DNA of 64,000 bases from Ficedula albicollis (Eukaryota > Chordata > Aves > Passeriformes > Muscicapidae), in the NCBI RefSeq assembly GCF_000247815.1, contig NC_021700.1, forward strand, positions 24,484,241 through 24,548,240. The letters run 5' to 3'. Position numbers and translations under genes: made by a program. Shown here one piece after another: positions 12,401-27,715 of the stretch. A model generated the notes under the pieces. The model was not told the DNA's origin. It ran no database searches and saw nothing but the letters and a program-made list of their open reading frames with translations. Every line of letters starts with the position of its first letter. The stretch's first letter is position 1.

Positions 12401-15400
12401 CAGGGTCATTTAACTCTGCGCAGAAAAACAATGTTTCATTTTATCTTAACTTCATTATAATTGTTCAGTATGTTTGGAAGAAAAAGCAGACAAAGCAGTG
12501 AAGGAATTGAAGGAAGCAGATGAAAGCCCAACCATATTAACTTAGCTGCAGGTGTTGCCATCTAAATTACAAACATGGAATGCAATGTATCAGCTTGTTG
12601 CTCAACCACTTCCACCAACATTTAACTGCTGGTCTCACTGTCTCCAGCATGCTTAGTGTAATTGCTTAATAAAACTGTAACTGTTTATCTTTGCTAACTG
12701 GCCAGTTCAAGGCACAACAGGTTTTCCCAAGATTCAGGTGCTCAAGAAACACCATTAAAACCCTAGCTCCTTCCTATGACCTTAAACTTTTAGGTCAACT
12801 TTGACAATTGATCTCACCACTCTTCACTCATTTTTTTTTTTTTTTAAACACTCTTTACTCATACTCACTTAGCACAGGCCTAAAAAAGTCACAAGTCTAA
12901 GAAAGCACTCAGTCTGATGGACCCTGAAGAGGCAGTGAACACTATCACTATACTAGCTCAACATGCTTAGTCCAAACACATCAGCACAGCCAAACTTCAA
13001 GGCAGCTTTCAGAAGGTTACACTGGTATCACCTCTGGTTGGAAGGTTTACCTCGTTTACATGTGTTTACCACAAAAATGACATTTTTCATGTGGGTTAAA
13101 AAAAAACAACGATTTTTTTAACACTCAAGGCATTCAAAACAACACTGCACATTTGAACAAGCTTTCTTTCTCCAGAGATTAGTTCATGAGAGAAACAGTA
13201 AGGTGTCAAGGGCTCCTTTTCCACCTCTAACCACTTGCTATTTTCTCAAATAAAGAACTTGTAATTTGAATTCTATGTATTTTGAGACACTTACCTTTTG
13301 CTTTGTTAATTTCACTGGAATTACTTTAACCTGCTCGTTTTTATTAGGAATGTAAATTAAAATCATAAATGAAACAGCCAAAATTTTACCATATGGTACC
13401 ATTTCCTTTAATTTTACCTACTGTGACCTCAATTCAACTTAACACGAGCAGACTGTAAACAAAATAATGAGAAAGACAGTTTAATCTTGCCAGGCTAGTA
13501 AAATGCACTATACAACTACAAAAGACAGAAAAATACTAGTGTCTGTAGTGTGCCTTGGTATCAACTCTGTAATTAGATTTAGTCAGAAGACAAATGCAAG
13601 TATTTTGCCTAAAAATGCCATTGAATTAATTTCTAGTATTAGGCAGTTTATCTTTAATCTCTCTGAAGAGAATTGCATGTAAATCAATGCATCAAAAGTA
13701 TACACACACCTACATAAAAGGACACTTGTGGGCACTAAAATACTAAAATGCTAAAAAAAAACAAACCCCAAAAAACCAAAAAAGCTGATCCAAAAGGCAT
13801 TCACTCTATGTAAGCAGCAAGTTAACAGGAAAGGTGACTGTGCCTGCAGCCTTCTGCAGAACTCAAAGGCAACTTTTATTGTGTGTAATCACACCACACC
13901 ACTGCCTGAGACCACAGCCCCACCCATCCACACTGGTGGCAGGGCAGAAAGCCACAAAGAAGTGGACTGGAAGAACAGGAAAGTGGGGCTGGAGACTGTC
14001 AGTAGAAAGGGCAGGGCACAGACAGAACTCACTACAGTAGCAGTGGGAAATCCAAATTCAGGCTTGTCTGCCCATCATGTGTTCACACACATTGCTGCCC
14101 ACACCTCTGTGGCACTCCTCTTAGCTTTTGAATAGCAAAACTTCTGGCCTGGCAAGAGTAAGATCATCCTAATCGTGTTGTTTAAGACACCTCAGCCAAC
14201 ACACAGGGCCAGAATAAAGCACAAGGCTCACTGTGGCTAAGAGGGACCCCAGGGACTAAGGAAGGTAGGCATGTTTGACAAGAGCTACTGATGCTTCACC
14301 AAAGGCAAACTACTTGAAGTCCACAATGAAAAGCACACAAAATAGCACAAAGGCTTTCTGATTCTATTGTTACTCCTTGGTAGGAATGCAAAACACAGAT
14401 TGCCATTTAAACAGCAGCTAATTAAGATAATGCTCTGCAAATGCTGCACAGGTTTTCTAGCTACGTCACGACCTTGTTCAATTTCTGTTTCAGTCTTGAA
14501 AATGCCAAAAAAATGATCTGCATTACAACTTGAGGCCAGGACAGCGATACACAAATACATTTGCAGCAAACCTCTGCTACCCAGGAGCTGGTTAGGCAAG
14601 GCTACACTTGAATGCAAGAAAAGAGGAAGACAAGAACAGGGACAGGGGAAGTGAGAGAGAGGGGAAGGGATGAGCAACTCAGACCTCCAAAAAAGTTTGG
14701 GAGGAAAGAGTTATCAAATGGATTCACTATGCAGATCATGGGAGAGCTGAAACCATAAAGCTTCCTATTACCAAACTCTCAGTACAGTAACCAACTGAAA
14801 GCAATGTGGTAAGGTGCAGCTTAAAGAACAGAAAATAAGGATGACAGGCAGGAATTCCGGAATGAAAGAGAATCTGTGGAGAAAGCTGTGTCTGGGTCAC
14901 TAAGTAACTCAGACTGTAGAGCCGCAGGAATCTTGGTCAGAGCCATGAGACTCCACAGAACTGAAACACCTGTCTAGGAAAAGCCATAGAGCAAGAGCAC
15001 CACTTAATCACTGAGTAAATTGGAAATCACCATGAGAAAGACTGCAGTTAGAAATCCTCAGCCTTGACATCTGGTCTTTATTCTTCCTTTGACAATTCAT
15101 CATCTGTTTTTTTCACAGCCAGTCTGTTGCAGGGTCTCTCTAACAAGGTCTGAATAAACCATCTGCTCACTTTTTCCACATCCTGAAAGGAGCTCCAGAA
15201 AACACCTGAAATGGTGCAGCACATTTTTCCTTCAAGATACAAATGTAAGCATGTGAATATACCATGAGATTAAACTGCAAGAGCACATCTGCCTCTGCCT
15301 GCCTAGGTTTTCATTCCTAATTAATTACTACAGTCACAGTATCTTCAAAGTTTGTAATTCAAATTCTTTGACTAATAGGCACAATGGATCTTATATTTTT

Positions 15401-16879
15401 TTGTTTAACCTTAATGGGGAGAAGAAAAACTTGCGTATTAGGGATAATAGAACTAAAAATTCATTTTGCAGCTACAGTCCCAGACAATGAGATTAAATGG
15501 TTTAAATACAAAAGTGGTTTCAAATTCACAAGAACAAAGAAATGCTGTATGTTGCATAATACTTATATATAGATATGGTAAGTTTAGATGATGAGCAGGA
15601 TCCTTGGGCACCCAGAGGCAGAGAAGAACAGAGCCATGGCAGTTCCTGTCCTCCCTCCAGCATTCCTAACTCCCCTGGGAAGGCAGCTGAGCTGCTTGCT
15701 GAACAAGCTAAAAACTACTGTACATTTAGTAGCTGTTTCTACAACTGATATGGCCCAGCACAAGCAGGAGCCACAAAATAAAGGGTGAAGACACAGTATC
15801 AGGCTCACAAGCTAGAATCTTACTCCAAAACCTCTTGGCTTTGTTGCCTGTGCTGGTCTACACCAAGGCAGAAAGGCACCGTGGATGGAGATGCACCTTT
15901 TTTGTTCCTGCTTCATGAGTGAGATGATAAATTCTTGCAGGAAGAAGGCAAATGCAGTGTACCTGTGCAGGTACTCGGTTCAGGGGCAGTGCCAGGCCAG
16001 CAATGACCTCAGTTATCACTTGAGGTCTGTTGGCTGCCTTCACTAAGCAATAAGCAAGTGTTTGCAAAAGTCCTGGAGCTGATACTGCTGGCTCCAGGCT
16101 AACCTGCCATAACCTCTCCCAGTACTCCCGGGTAGGTCACGTCAGGACCACACTGCACAGGCAGGCAGGCATTGCTTGTAGGGCACTTGCCCACCCGATT
16201 TCTGGACAACTCTGACTCTTATTTCACATTGGCATACATATCTAGTTAAATGAATTAATTTTTCCTTCTTCATCAGGAGTCAGAACTATAGGAGAGAACA
16301 AAATCACAAAATGTTTGAGCCTTGAATAACAGACCTTTGAGCAAGGCTTGAAAAGAGCAGACAACTCTTGACCTTTTAAGTCAGTACATCCAGCACATAT
16401 TTACTGAAACTCAAAGCTGTTCTGAGTGACAATGACACATCTACCATTGCATGTATCACTGCAAAATCAGATACAGAGTGAGCTAGATGTTGCTCCTAAC
16501 TTATCAATAAACCAAGTAGTTTCATTTCCAGGACAAGTCTTTGACAGCTGCACCCAAAAGATAAATTTTTACCCAAACCGCACACTCACAAGTTTCCAAG
16601 TATTAGTATTTGTTCTAGTAAATTTCCTCTAACCTGAGAGAAACTTTGTCCATAGCATCTTGAATCACTTAATTTTTCAGGTTATTTACTTATATCTACC
16701 TTATAATGCAAAGAAATTTCTGGGTTAGTGGAGCAAATACTGACCTCAGGACAGCCTCCTCGCTACCTTTGGGCACATTTCCTCTAATGAGAGTATCACA
16801 GTGACAGTGCTAAATATCAGTTGTGTGAAAAATATCAGAAGCATATCAGAAGCTCCCCAAAACAAGTATTTTGCCCGAA

Positions 16880-17000
16880 ACAGCAATATTAAGACCACCA
16901 AAATAGAGGAAGCATAACTAGCATTCAACCATTGTTATTAAACAGCAATATTAAGACCACCAAAATAGAGGTAGCATAACTAGCATTCAACCACTGTTAT
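16880..17000 (+). repeat. 62-bp tandem duplication (2 copies)
   Basis: A unit beginning ACAGCAATATTAAGACCACC occurs at 16880-16941 and again from 16942, with very few differences (GAGGAAGC versus GAGGTAGC; CCATTG versus CCACTG). It is a local duplication within IQGAP2 intron 1. Confidence 0.9.
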
Positions 17001-20000
17001 GGCAACAACAGTGCAAGCAATGTACATAAACTTAACACCCAACTAAATTATGCATTTGCAATTTTTGAAGTCTCTATCCAAAAAAGAACTTCGCACGTGT
17101 AAGGGCTGGGCAGAGGGTTTTATAATCTTTTGTATAGCTGCAGTTTGTTTCCTTTCTTGAACCTCTTCTTTGCAAAAACCAAGACTTCTGCTCAGCCTGT
17201 AACAATTATTTTTCCAAGTTTTGCCCTGGTTTTCAGCTCACACTCTATGGGCAGCTTCCATGTAATGAGGTGTTTACTGCTGCTAGAAGGAGTGGAGCAG
17301 AGTAAAAACATATCTTCTCCACCAGCAGTACCTTGCCCAGGTGAGTTTCTACCATTCCTCTTCTGTAACTATTTCTGTGTAGGCCCACTGTCACGACAAG
17401 CCTTGTTCATTCACAGGTATTCTTCCTCTTCCTGGCCTCCACACTGAAGGCTGTGAAGCCTAAGCACAGTGAAATACCTTCTACCTAATTTGTAACAATT
17501 TTCATGCAAATGGTCAACTTTCATGAAAGTCTATACTTTATAGCTTGAGGAAATTATATCTAAAAAAAACTTGATCACGTGTAAATTTGCATCTGAAATG
17601 TGCCCAAGAAGCTATTGGAGACAACTTCTGCTACTGCTACAGGAGCCGAAAATTCTTAACTACTCATCTCTTTGTCCATTTAGGGAGTCCAGATAGGCTT
17701 GTCAATGGGCAGCATTTGCAGCCCACCAGTCAGCACCTTCCTGACACAGTGTTAGGAAAAAGAATACAGATGAACATTGCAGAAATCCACCTCTGTTTCC
17801 ACCAGAAATTTCTGCAAACATTTATGAAGCTACTTAACAACAACAAAACAAAACTGATCTCTCTCCTGTCCCCTCCCTCCACCCCCATCCCCCCAAAAGA
17901 AAGAGGAAACTACCAAGTGTTATTGCCATGGTTCAGTGTTATAGGAAACACCAGCCCTAGTTTTGCCTGTTGCTAACCACAGCACTAAGAAAGTCGATTC
18001 ATTTTGTTCTAGGACAGCTCATATCCGTGTAATCTTCAGCAAAACCATGTGGTCTTACTTCTTTTTTTCTGTGTGTAGATATAAGTTGGAGCACATGCGG
18101 CTGGTTTTACAAGTGATAAAAAGCTGTGTACTTTCTGGATTATTCTAACCCATCTGTTAAACATCACTACCACAACACTCAGAGGTGATATAAATTAGCA
18201 GGCAGTCACATCCAGTCCTTGGAGGTAAGTTGTGTATCCACTTACAATAATCAGCTGCCATGCAGCTTCAAATGCCAAGCCAAGGCTGGTTCTTCTCTCA
18301 GCCTCCACTAAATCCCAGTGAAGAAATCTGTGCTCTGAAAAGCAGTATTCAAAACAACTTCTCAGCTCAGATGTAGTGAAATCATGTTTATTGTGTGCCT
18401 CGTTTTAAAACAGCTGACATTTTTGCTCAGTAAAAGCTTTGCCCCAGATTTCTCTAAACATAATCCCTGCTCTACCCAGGACTCCTTCGTGCTCCTTTTC
18501 AGTTACAACACAACCTACCCATGCTGATATTCATTCTGCTATACTGTATTGAGAAGATACGGAATTTTGGAGCTGTTTACCACTGAATAGAAATCATCCA
18601 GTCAGCTTGGGTAAATCAGTTATCTCGAGAAAACTAAAAATACCAGAAATAAGCAGCACATGCCACAAGTTACATCTCATCCCCACAGTTTTGAGGCCCC
18701 GCAAGCCAAGAGCAATTTTATCAGCTACAAAAAAAAAAAGGTTGAAAAAGAATCTTGAATCTCACTTCGTGTAAAAAAAAAAAAAACATTTATTGTTCTT
18801 TCTTGTTTGAATAGCCTAGAACTCAAAGTTTCTTCAAATTTTCTTACCACTGTAGCACTGCCGTGCAAACACTGCCATGCCTTTACTGATATAGATTTGT
18901 GAAATTACAGCACTAAAGACAAGATTACCTCAAAAATATTTCTGCAATTCAAAACTCCCTGGGCAACAGAGAGCTGAAAGCAGCCCCAGCTGTTTCAGGC
19001 AGAAAGGGCACAAGGGTGCCAGCAGCACCTCAGCAGAGGCAGCTGGGGACACCAGGGCGATGCACGTGATGCTCCTTCCTGTGTGCCCCAGTCCACCTTT
19101 GAGTTCTGCTTGCACGTTTTCCTGCCCCACTGCATGCACGCTTTCCAGACCTCCATGTGCAGCAGCAGCACAACTTTAACTTGATCTGCCATTCTTCCAG
19201 GTGCTGGTGCTCATCCCTACTCCAGCTACTCCATCGTGCTGGCAGACCTGCCTGCAGGCCCATGCTGCAAACCAGACTGGGGACTTAATCCAGCCAAAAA
19301 TAATTCCATAGGAGGAGTCAAGACCACTTCTTCCACCAGTAGACTTGATTGAAAGCACACTCAAACCCACAATTTCAGGGTGTAGTTCCAGAGCAATTTT
19401 AACACCTCTAAATTTTGGCTGCCACAGGTCCCACCTGGCCAGGAAGTCCTCCTGCCTCAGCAAGCAAATGAAACTGTCAGACCTGCAGTCAAACCCTGCA
19501 CAGACCAGAGGTGACTGCAAATCCAGCAATGCAAATCAGCTCTAGGAGAGATTAGCTACCTGACAGATTGGATATTCATGCCGGCAAGAGGTGAAGCTGT
19601 CTTCAGCAGACAGAGCAAATGAAGACAAGTTCAGGCTGCTGAAACCTCACCAGTTGCAGTAGTCTGCAGAAAAGCAGGAGATGGGATCCCAGTGCAAATA
19701 ACACCAGTTAAAAACCAGCATCTTATGATGCTGATCCTGAACACAGGATCGTGTTCTCAAAAAAACAGTGTCCTTGATTAGTCCAAGGTTTTTTTCCTTG
19801 TTTCTATTACTTCAGCCAGAGTATTAGGCACAGGTAGCTCCAGTACTCACCTATGATTCTTAAAAACTTCTTTGAAACAACACCCTTAAAACACAAGTGA
19901 AACATTTACTGGCCCATAGTTCAACCCTATAACCCTGTGGAAAAGCAGTTGCCTTAATGAAGCACACTTCTGTACAGATTTTGGGCATTTTCCATTCCAG

Positions 20001-23000
20001 CTGCCTCTGGATTAATCTGTACTTTCCTCCCAGAAATGGAGGCTCCAATCCCACAAATAGAATCAGTTTACAGAGCAGTTTTACAAATCAAACACAAATG
20101 CAGGAGGCTGTTAAAAAATTTCAGGAAGGACAGTAGAGGATTGATAGCAAGCATAACTACAAATTCCTCTACACACTTTGAGGCCTGGCAAGGGCTGTTT
20201 TAAACACCTTGCTAGATAGTACAAAAACCTTTTTTTGCACTTTCAAAGAAGCAGGTCAGAGTCCACAGGAGAGAACTGGCAGAGACCACATCCTTCATCA
20301 CTCACTTCAGCAGAAGCCACGGACTGTGTGGTGTGAAACACACAGGCCAAGATAGGCACCTGAGACAAGGACAGCAGTTTCTAACAGCTTTGGAGCCTGG
20401 CTGGCAGGACCACACCTGGAGGCAGAAAATCCTTACGGGCTGGCAACAGTTTGCCAGCTGCTGTGAGTCAGAGCTCTGAAGTGCTCCTTGAATCTGATTC
20501 CTGAAGAATTTATAGCTGGACAACCTCAGCTTGGGCAATAAGTGATAACAAGGAGCTGGCATAATCCCTCTGGATAAGTGTTTCTTGCTAGTGCATATTC
20601 ATCTGAATGAAACAGTAAATCAGCACTGAAATCAGCCACCAGCACAGATTCTTAATGGCTGCTTATTTGCTTACACGTTTCAAAAGGTATTTAGAAGCTA
20701 AATGTTTCACTGCGCAGAGTTTACAGGAACACCATCTGGTTTGGTATGCCATCCCCTCCCCCTCCTGCCACCCTGCCAAGGCTGTTGGCCACCAGAACAC
20801 ACTGCAGGCACTGCCTGCCCCACCAGCCCTTCACCACCATGGGCTGGGCCACTCTGCCTGTGCCACAGCAACCGGCAAAACCCAACCGGAGTAGTGCCAG
20901 GGCAACATGCTGGTCTCCAGCACAACCCTATCCTTGTGCCAGATACTCAGCAGCCCCCTTCTCCTCCAGCAGTGAAATTAAGGCAGTATACGCTCAGCAA
21001 ACCTCTCCAAAGCCCAGCTGGCACCTCTCTGAAGGGAACATTGCTGTTTTCTGAATGTGAACATAAGTGCCAAGGTGCAGGAAGTGCTGACCCATGAGTG
21101 GGCTGTGCGGGACACAGCTCTGGTACCAGTCTGTCCCATCAAGGATCAGCAAATGAGGTGTGTACAGCAGGCATCCCTCCCCAGGATGGGGGCACCTGGC
21201 CCCTGCCCCACAGTCATGGTCCCCAGGCCAGGGTGGGCACAACTCCTCCCCTGTCCAGCACCTGCACTTTCATTCCACAACATGCAGTAGTTCAAGGATA
21301 CCTGTTCCAAAAAAACAACGAAATAGCCTGAACAAGTGAAGCAAACACAGCGGGTTAATCATTTCCTGCAAGGAGCAAGCACGGGAGAGCACACTTGCTT
21401 ATCATCGCACTGAAATATGACCCACCAGTCCTGCCTGTCACTGAATGGCTCTTTTTTTTTTCCCCTGCCTTACGTGTAGGGTTATTCCTAGTAAAGCAGT
21501 CAGCTTAAACCAGCAACAGTATCGAGCAAACTTTGAGCTAGAAAAATTATGTAACTGGAACCCCACTTGACAGAAGAGGCGAGCTGAAAATCTGCATGCT
21601 TCCTATTCCCTGCCTCAAGTATTGGACTTGAAGTAGCATGCTCACATGTGCTATAAATCCTGTTTCCAGCGCAGTATTAATATTTCCTGTTTCGACAGCA
21701 TTCAATAGCTTTAAGCATGCTGTAACATAGCTCTGTCCTTTCTTTACCAGCAGACTTCAGGGGAGATGAACCTGCTCTGTACAAAAAGCACACAGAGAAC
21801 CACTCCTACCAAGTGAATTATGTGAACTTGGTTAAACAAAGCAGTTAAACTTTTTGAGTTCTCACTCAGCAGTTTAATTATTAGCAACCTACAAAAAGAG
21901 TGGAAGAGATAAACAGTGTATTTGGTTGCCAAATAACACCCATCAATAAAAAAGGAGAAAAGTGTTCTCGTAAGTCACAGGCACCACAAGAAAGCATACA
22001 CCCAAAAAGAATATATATGCATAGGACACAGGAAAACTTTTTTTAAGTTTCAAAAAACTTTAAAAAAAACCAAAATCCCATCTGTTTTCACTTAGGAAAA
22101 TCCTGTGGAACTTTTAGCAAAAGACCTTTCCCCCTTTTTAGACTGAAAAACCAGCCATTTGTTTCCCTGCACTTACTAGGCATGCAGACAAATTAATAGT
22201 TTTTTTCTGTTAAAAGCTTTTTGAAAAGTCACTAGTTTGCAAACTTTCACATCCTGCTGAGCAAAGAAGCTAGGTATAGTTTCACAGAGAGGCGTAGGCT
22301 GTGTTTCACTTCAGGTTTGCCCTGCCTGTCTCCACAGGCAGAGCAGCACTCCCTCACGAAGCTTCATGCTGCTTGTATGTCTCATCTCCCAATTCCTAGT
22401 GCCAAACAGTAGCAATTCCGGGAGCCAGCACCAGAAGTACAAGCAACGCCCTTAAAGCTGGATACCAAAGTCTGTTTTTCCCTGCATTAACCCATCATCC
22501 ATGCCCAGCAAATCTAGCTTTCTGGCCTCAGCAGCCGAGGTGAAGACTTATCTGTGATTCCAACAGAAGCATGTGCTGATGTTGGAGCACCTAGCTCAGT
22601 AGACAGGGACTCAGGGCATATACTAATTCAGCTACTCTGAGCATGTTAATGCCTAAAATCCTTTTCAAATCCAGACACTCATGGCCTCACTCTCTGTAGC
22701 TTCACTACATTCCTGGAAAAGCAGTGAAGCCATTCAGACAGTTCACAAACACAAACATTTGTTTCTGCACACAGATTTCAGAGAAAACTATAGCTATTAA
22801 AGGAGCTGAGCGTGCCGGGAAGTGAGCATTCTCAAGGATACACCATTGACTGGTTTGCTGTCTTCTCATGTTCAATCTGTGAGGCACATCTGAGATTTAT
22901 ACTTCTTTTTGTCTTCATAATCTTCCACAGCACCAAGCATTTTTTGCCATAAAAATGGCTCATACCTCTAGTTGTAACATCAGTCCCAATTCTCTGCATT

Positions 23001-26000
23001 TTCATGAACCTTTGCTTCTGATTGTGCTAGGATTGAGAAAAAAACCAGGCAACAGCTGTAGCCAGACTGAAAACCATATAGATTCAGTTGCAGTGTGCCT
23101 GTTAACACAGTTTCAGCTGGATAAGCTTGCTTCCTTGTAATTTTATGTCCTCACTTGAATTGGTACTGGAGATAAATATCTGTCTGAAGGGCTCAGTGGA
23201 GCACCAACAGAAACCTCTTCTGCATCTCTTTTAAGCTATCCACAGCAAGCAGAGGTGGAGACACCTTTCAACAAGTGGTCCAGGAAACCACAAAACTTTT
23301 GCCCTAACCGACCAAGGGAAGGCTCTAGGAGTTTGCTCAGAGCTCTGATACTCCCCTGAACCATGCTCATCCTGAATTAGGCACCAACCCAGAAAAGGGA
23401 CTGTCTTGTTTGATTTCATTCATCTGTTTCCTGACTTTAAATATGGAAATGATCAGCTCCAAGATTTTTTTCCCCAGGTTTTTTGGTGTTACTATATCAA
23501 CAAAGCTTGCAACGTACAACTACTTTCAAGTTAAGGACGAATCTTCCCAGTTACTCACTGTGCCACAAGGTCTTATGTTCAGGGAGAGTTCTTTTTCCCA
23601 GTGGCATCCATCAGTCTATAAAATACTTATAGGTTATATTAGTTATAAAAGGCTCATATGCAAAACTTGCATATGCCTTCTTCTCTAGTTATCAAAATGA
23701 AATGCTACTCATAATCATGCACCTGTTTATATAGTACCTGGCAGAAAATTATGATAGTAAAATGCTAGCATTCTTCAGAGCAATACACAAACTCTGCTAG
23801 GAGCTTGAAGCCAAAGTCAAAAGTCCAAGTCAAGTTAAATGTTTAAAACAGTTCTAGGTCACTAAAGCAAGGGGTCTTAGAAATCTGATAGCCTAACTTG
23901 GACAACTTATTAACTCCTTAGGGAATCCAGCATAGACAAGGTATTCTCAGCAAAGGGAACTGTTTGTCAGTAAACCAAGCAAAGTTTTAGTTACGTAGGG
24001 AACCTAAAAGTGATGATGGACTTTCATAAGAGCTCAGATAACACTAGCGTAAGTTTTCTAGTTAGGGAACCTTTTATTTTTTCTTTTTTTTTATGGTGTT
24101 GGGTCTCTTTGCTTCTCAAAATGGCAGCCAAATGCAGTGCAGATAAAACAGATGTATTTCTCTAGACAAAGGCTAAAAAAAACAAACATGCACCTCTACT
24201 TGTCACTACAGACAAGGCTATGGCTTGTTTTTGATAGTATGGAGTTCTCCAAGGAGTTTTTTTTGGTGTATTTTTTTAAATATTGCCATCGGCCTGGCAT
24301 ATTTAAGGAGCCTTTGCCTAGTCCCTTGAAAGAAATGTAACTTCAAAGGTTCCTGCAGCAAAAATTGCACTCCAAAAAAGAAGTGGATGCAATGTGGCAC
24401 AGCAGCCACAGCCTCTCATTCAGGGAAGGACAGAATAACTGCTGGATCCTGAGCAAGCAGACATTACTGGTCAGAGGGGAGGCACCCTCTGTACTCTCAT
24501 CCACTCCTGTACCTGGGGCAGCGAGACCTGACACCAAGAGTGGCTACAACTCAGAACATTAATGTCCCCATGGTAACGGGAACAAAATGCTCTCAATTAC
24601 CATAGCAAAGCACAAGCACTGAGAGGCTAGATGGTATCTTCAAAACTTAAGCATCCTTAACATGGTCATTTTTCCCCTTAATTATTGAGGCCTACAATCC
24701 TTGAAATACTCTGAGCAGCTCTGGCAATAAGGTAATTCACCCTCACTGCCCAGGCAGGAACAAGACTCAAAGGATGAGCCCTTTGCTTTAAGTCAAAGCC
24801 TAATCTTTGGCTTTATAAGAAGTCATGACAGACTGACTTCCACCTGTCCAGACCCACATATTCTGAGACCAGCCAGGCCAGATCTACACAGGAAAACCCC
24901 TGCTGCAGGAGTCCTGGTGGGCACACATCAAACATTTCTGCATCTCAGGTAAGTGGGCAGTGTCCAAACTGAGGCTGAAGCACAATACTGCACACCTGAA
25001 CACTGCCCAACTACAGGTGCAAGGGCAAGCAGCTGGGAGGACTGGCTTCACAAGCAAAATATTCACCTTTGCTAACACAACAGCATGGACACTCAGACTC
25101 TGCCTGCAGTAACCTGTGACCACACACCTTCACAAGGATCTCATCCATCTACTTGGTAAAGTGAAAAGTGAAACCTACAGGCAGGTTCCATAAACTGCCC
25201 CAACAGAGGGCATCAATAAGGTGAATCAGTCATCAATAAGGAGAAATGCTCAGAAGAGCATGGCGTTCTGCAAGCTGAAGGTCTCATTGCCAAGCACCAC
25301 TTTTTCTACTTGTCCTAGGTGGAAGCAAAGTGGTCCTTAACACTGATAAGGAGTTTTGTGTATCTTTCAAAAAAGGAGGTTTCAAACTGGTTTTAAACAA
25401 AGCTACTACGATAAGAACTGTGAATTTGCTCGTTAGACCACATGATGCCACGGCTGCTGTGAACTTTGAAAATCATTTGTGTGTTCCCATTTTGCAATGC
25501 TTGGAGTAATCAGAAGCATTTCTTGTAGGAATGGCACAGCCATGGGCTTGCACTGCTCTGCCCCACAGGAGCCCGGAAAAGCACAGGCGGATGCAGGATC
25601 CCAGCACGGAACAGCAACGGCGGGAGAGAGCAGCAGCGGGAGGAGGCAAGGTGCTTCAGCGGCTTTTCTTAAACATGCCTTTGGGAAGTAAATACACCCC
25701 CTCCGAAAAGAGATGCCTACACGGTTTCTCCTCTCATCCCAAGTACCTGAGAGTTGCAAAGGTCTAAGACAAAGTTATAAAACTAGAAACCAAAGGTTTA
25801 ATTTTATAATCCGAAATTCCGAAGTGATAATCCAAAGGTTACCAAGTTACAACCTGAACCTGCAGCCATAACTCAAGTTACGAAGTTACAACCCAAACCC
25901 ATACCTGTAACAACGCTAAAACCCGAAGCTCGACCTCTAATCTAAAACCCCCGAGCTGCAGCGCGCAATCACAGCCACAATCCATTCACAAAGTTACAGA

Positions 26001-26039
26001 ACAAAACGCAGCCCCGTGAAAAACCTGTTCAAAACCCAG

Positions 26040-27492
<1,453 letters not shown>

Positions 27493-27580
27493 AGACGGGA
27501 GAGAGACCGGGGGAGAGACGGGAGAGACGGGGAGAGAGACCGGGAGAGACGGGGGGAGACGGGAGAGACGGGGGAAAAGA
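27493..27580 (+). repeat. GA-rich minisatellite, GGGAGAGAC-type units
   Basis: Eight or so imperfect units of 9-12 bases built on GAGACGGG or GAGAGACCGGG follow the poly-C run directly. The many GGG to GGGGGG blocks could form G-quadruplexes on the plus strand, while the poly-C run would do so on the minus strand. Confidence 0.85.
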
Positions 27581-27659
27581 GCGCAACAAACCGCCAGGGC
27601 AGGAGGCAAGGAAAGAAGGGAAGACAAACCGAAATAAAACAAAACCCACCCCCCCTCCC

Positions 27660-27660
<1 letters not shown>

Positions 27661-27704
<44 letters not shown>

Positions 27705-27715
27705 CCCCCCCCCCC
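27661..27715 (+). repeat. A42-C13 homopolymer pair
   Basis: Forty-two A residues (27661-27702) are followed at once by thirteen C residues (27703-27715). They lie between the GA-rich minisatellite and the A-rich minisatellite, with CCCCCCTCCCC on the left side. Confidence 0.95.

Noticed and set aside
19176..19529. 117-codon minus-strand frame with a GVKIALELHP stretch resembling TIM-barrel sugar isomerases
   Set aside because: The resemblance covers about ten residues and the catalytic-region motifs are not clearly present. It lies deep in an IQGAP2 intron with normal vertebrate composition, so chance is the better explanation. A protein search of this frame would settle it.
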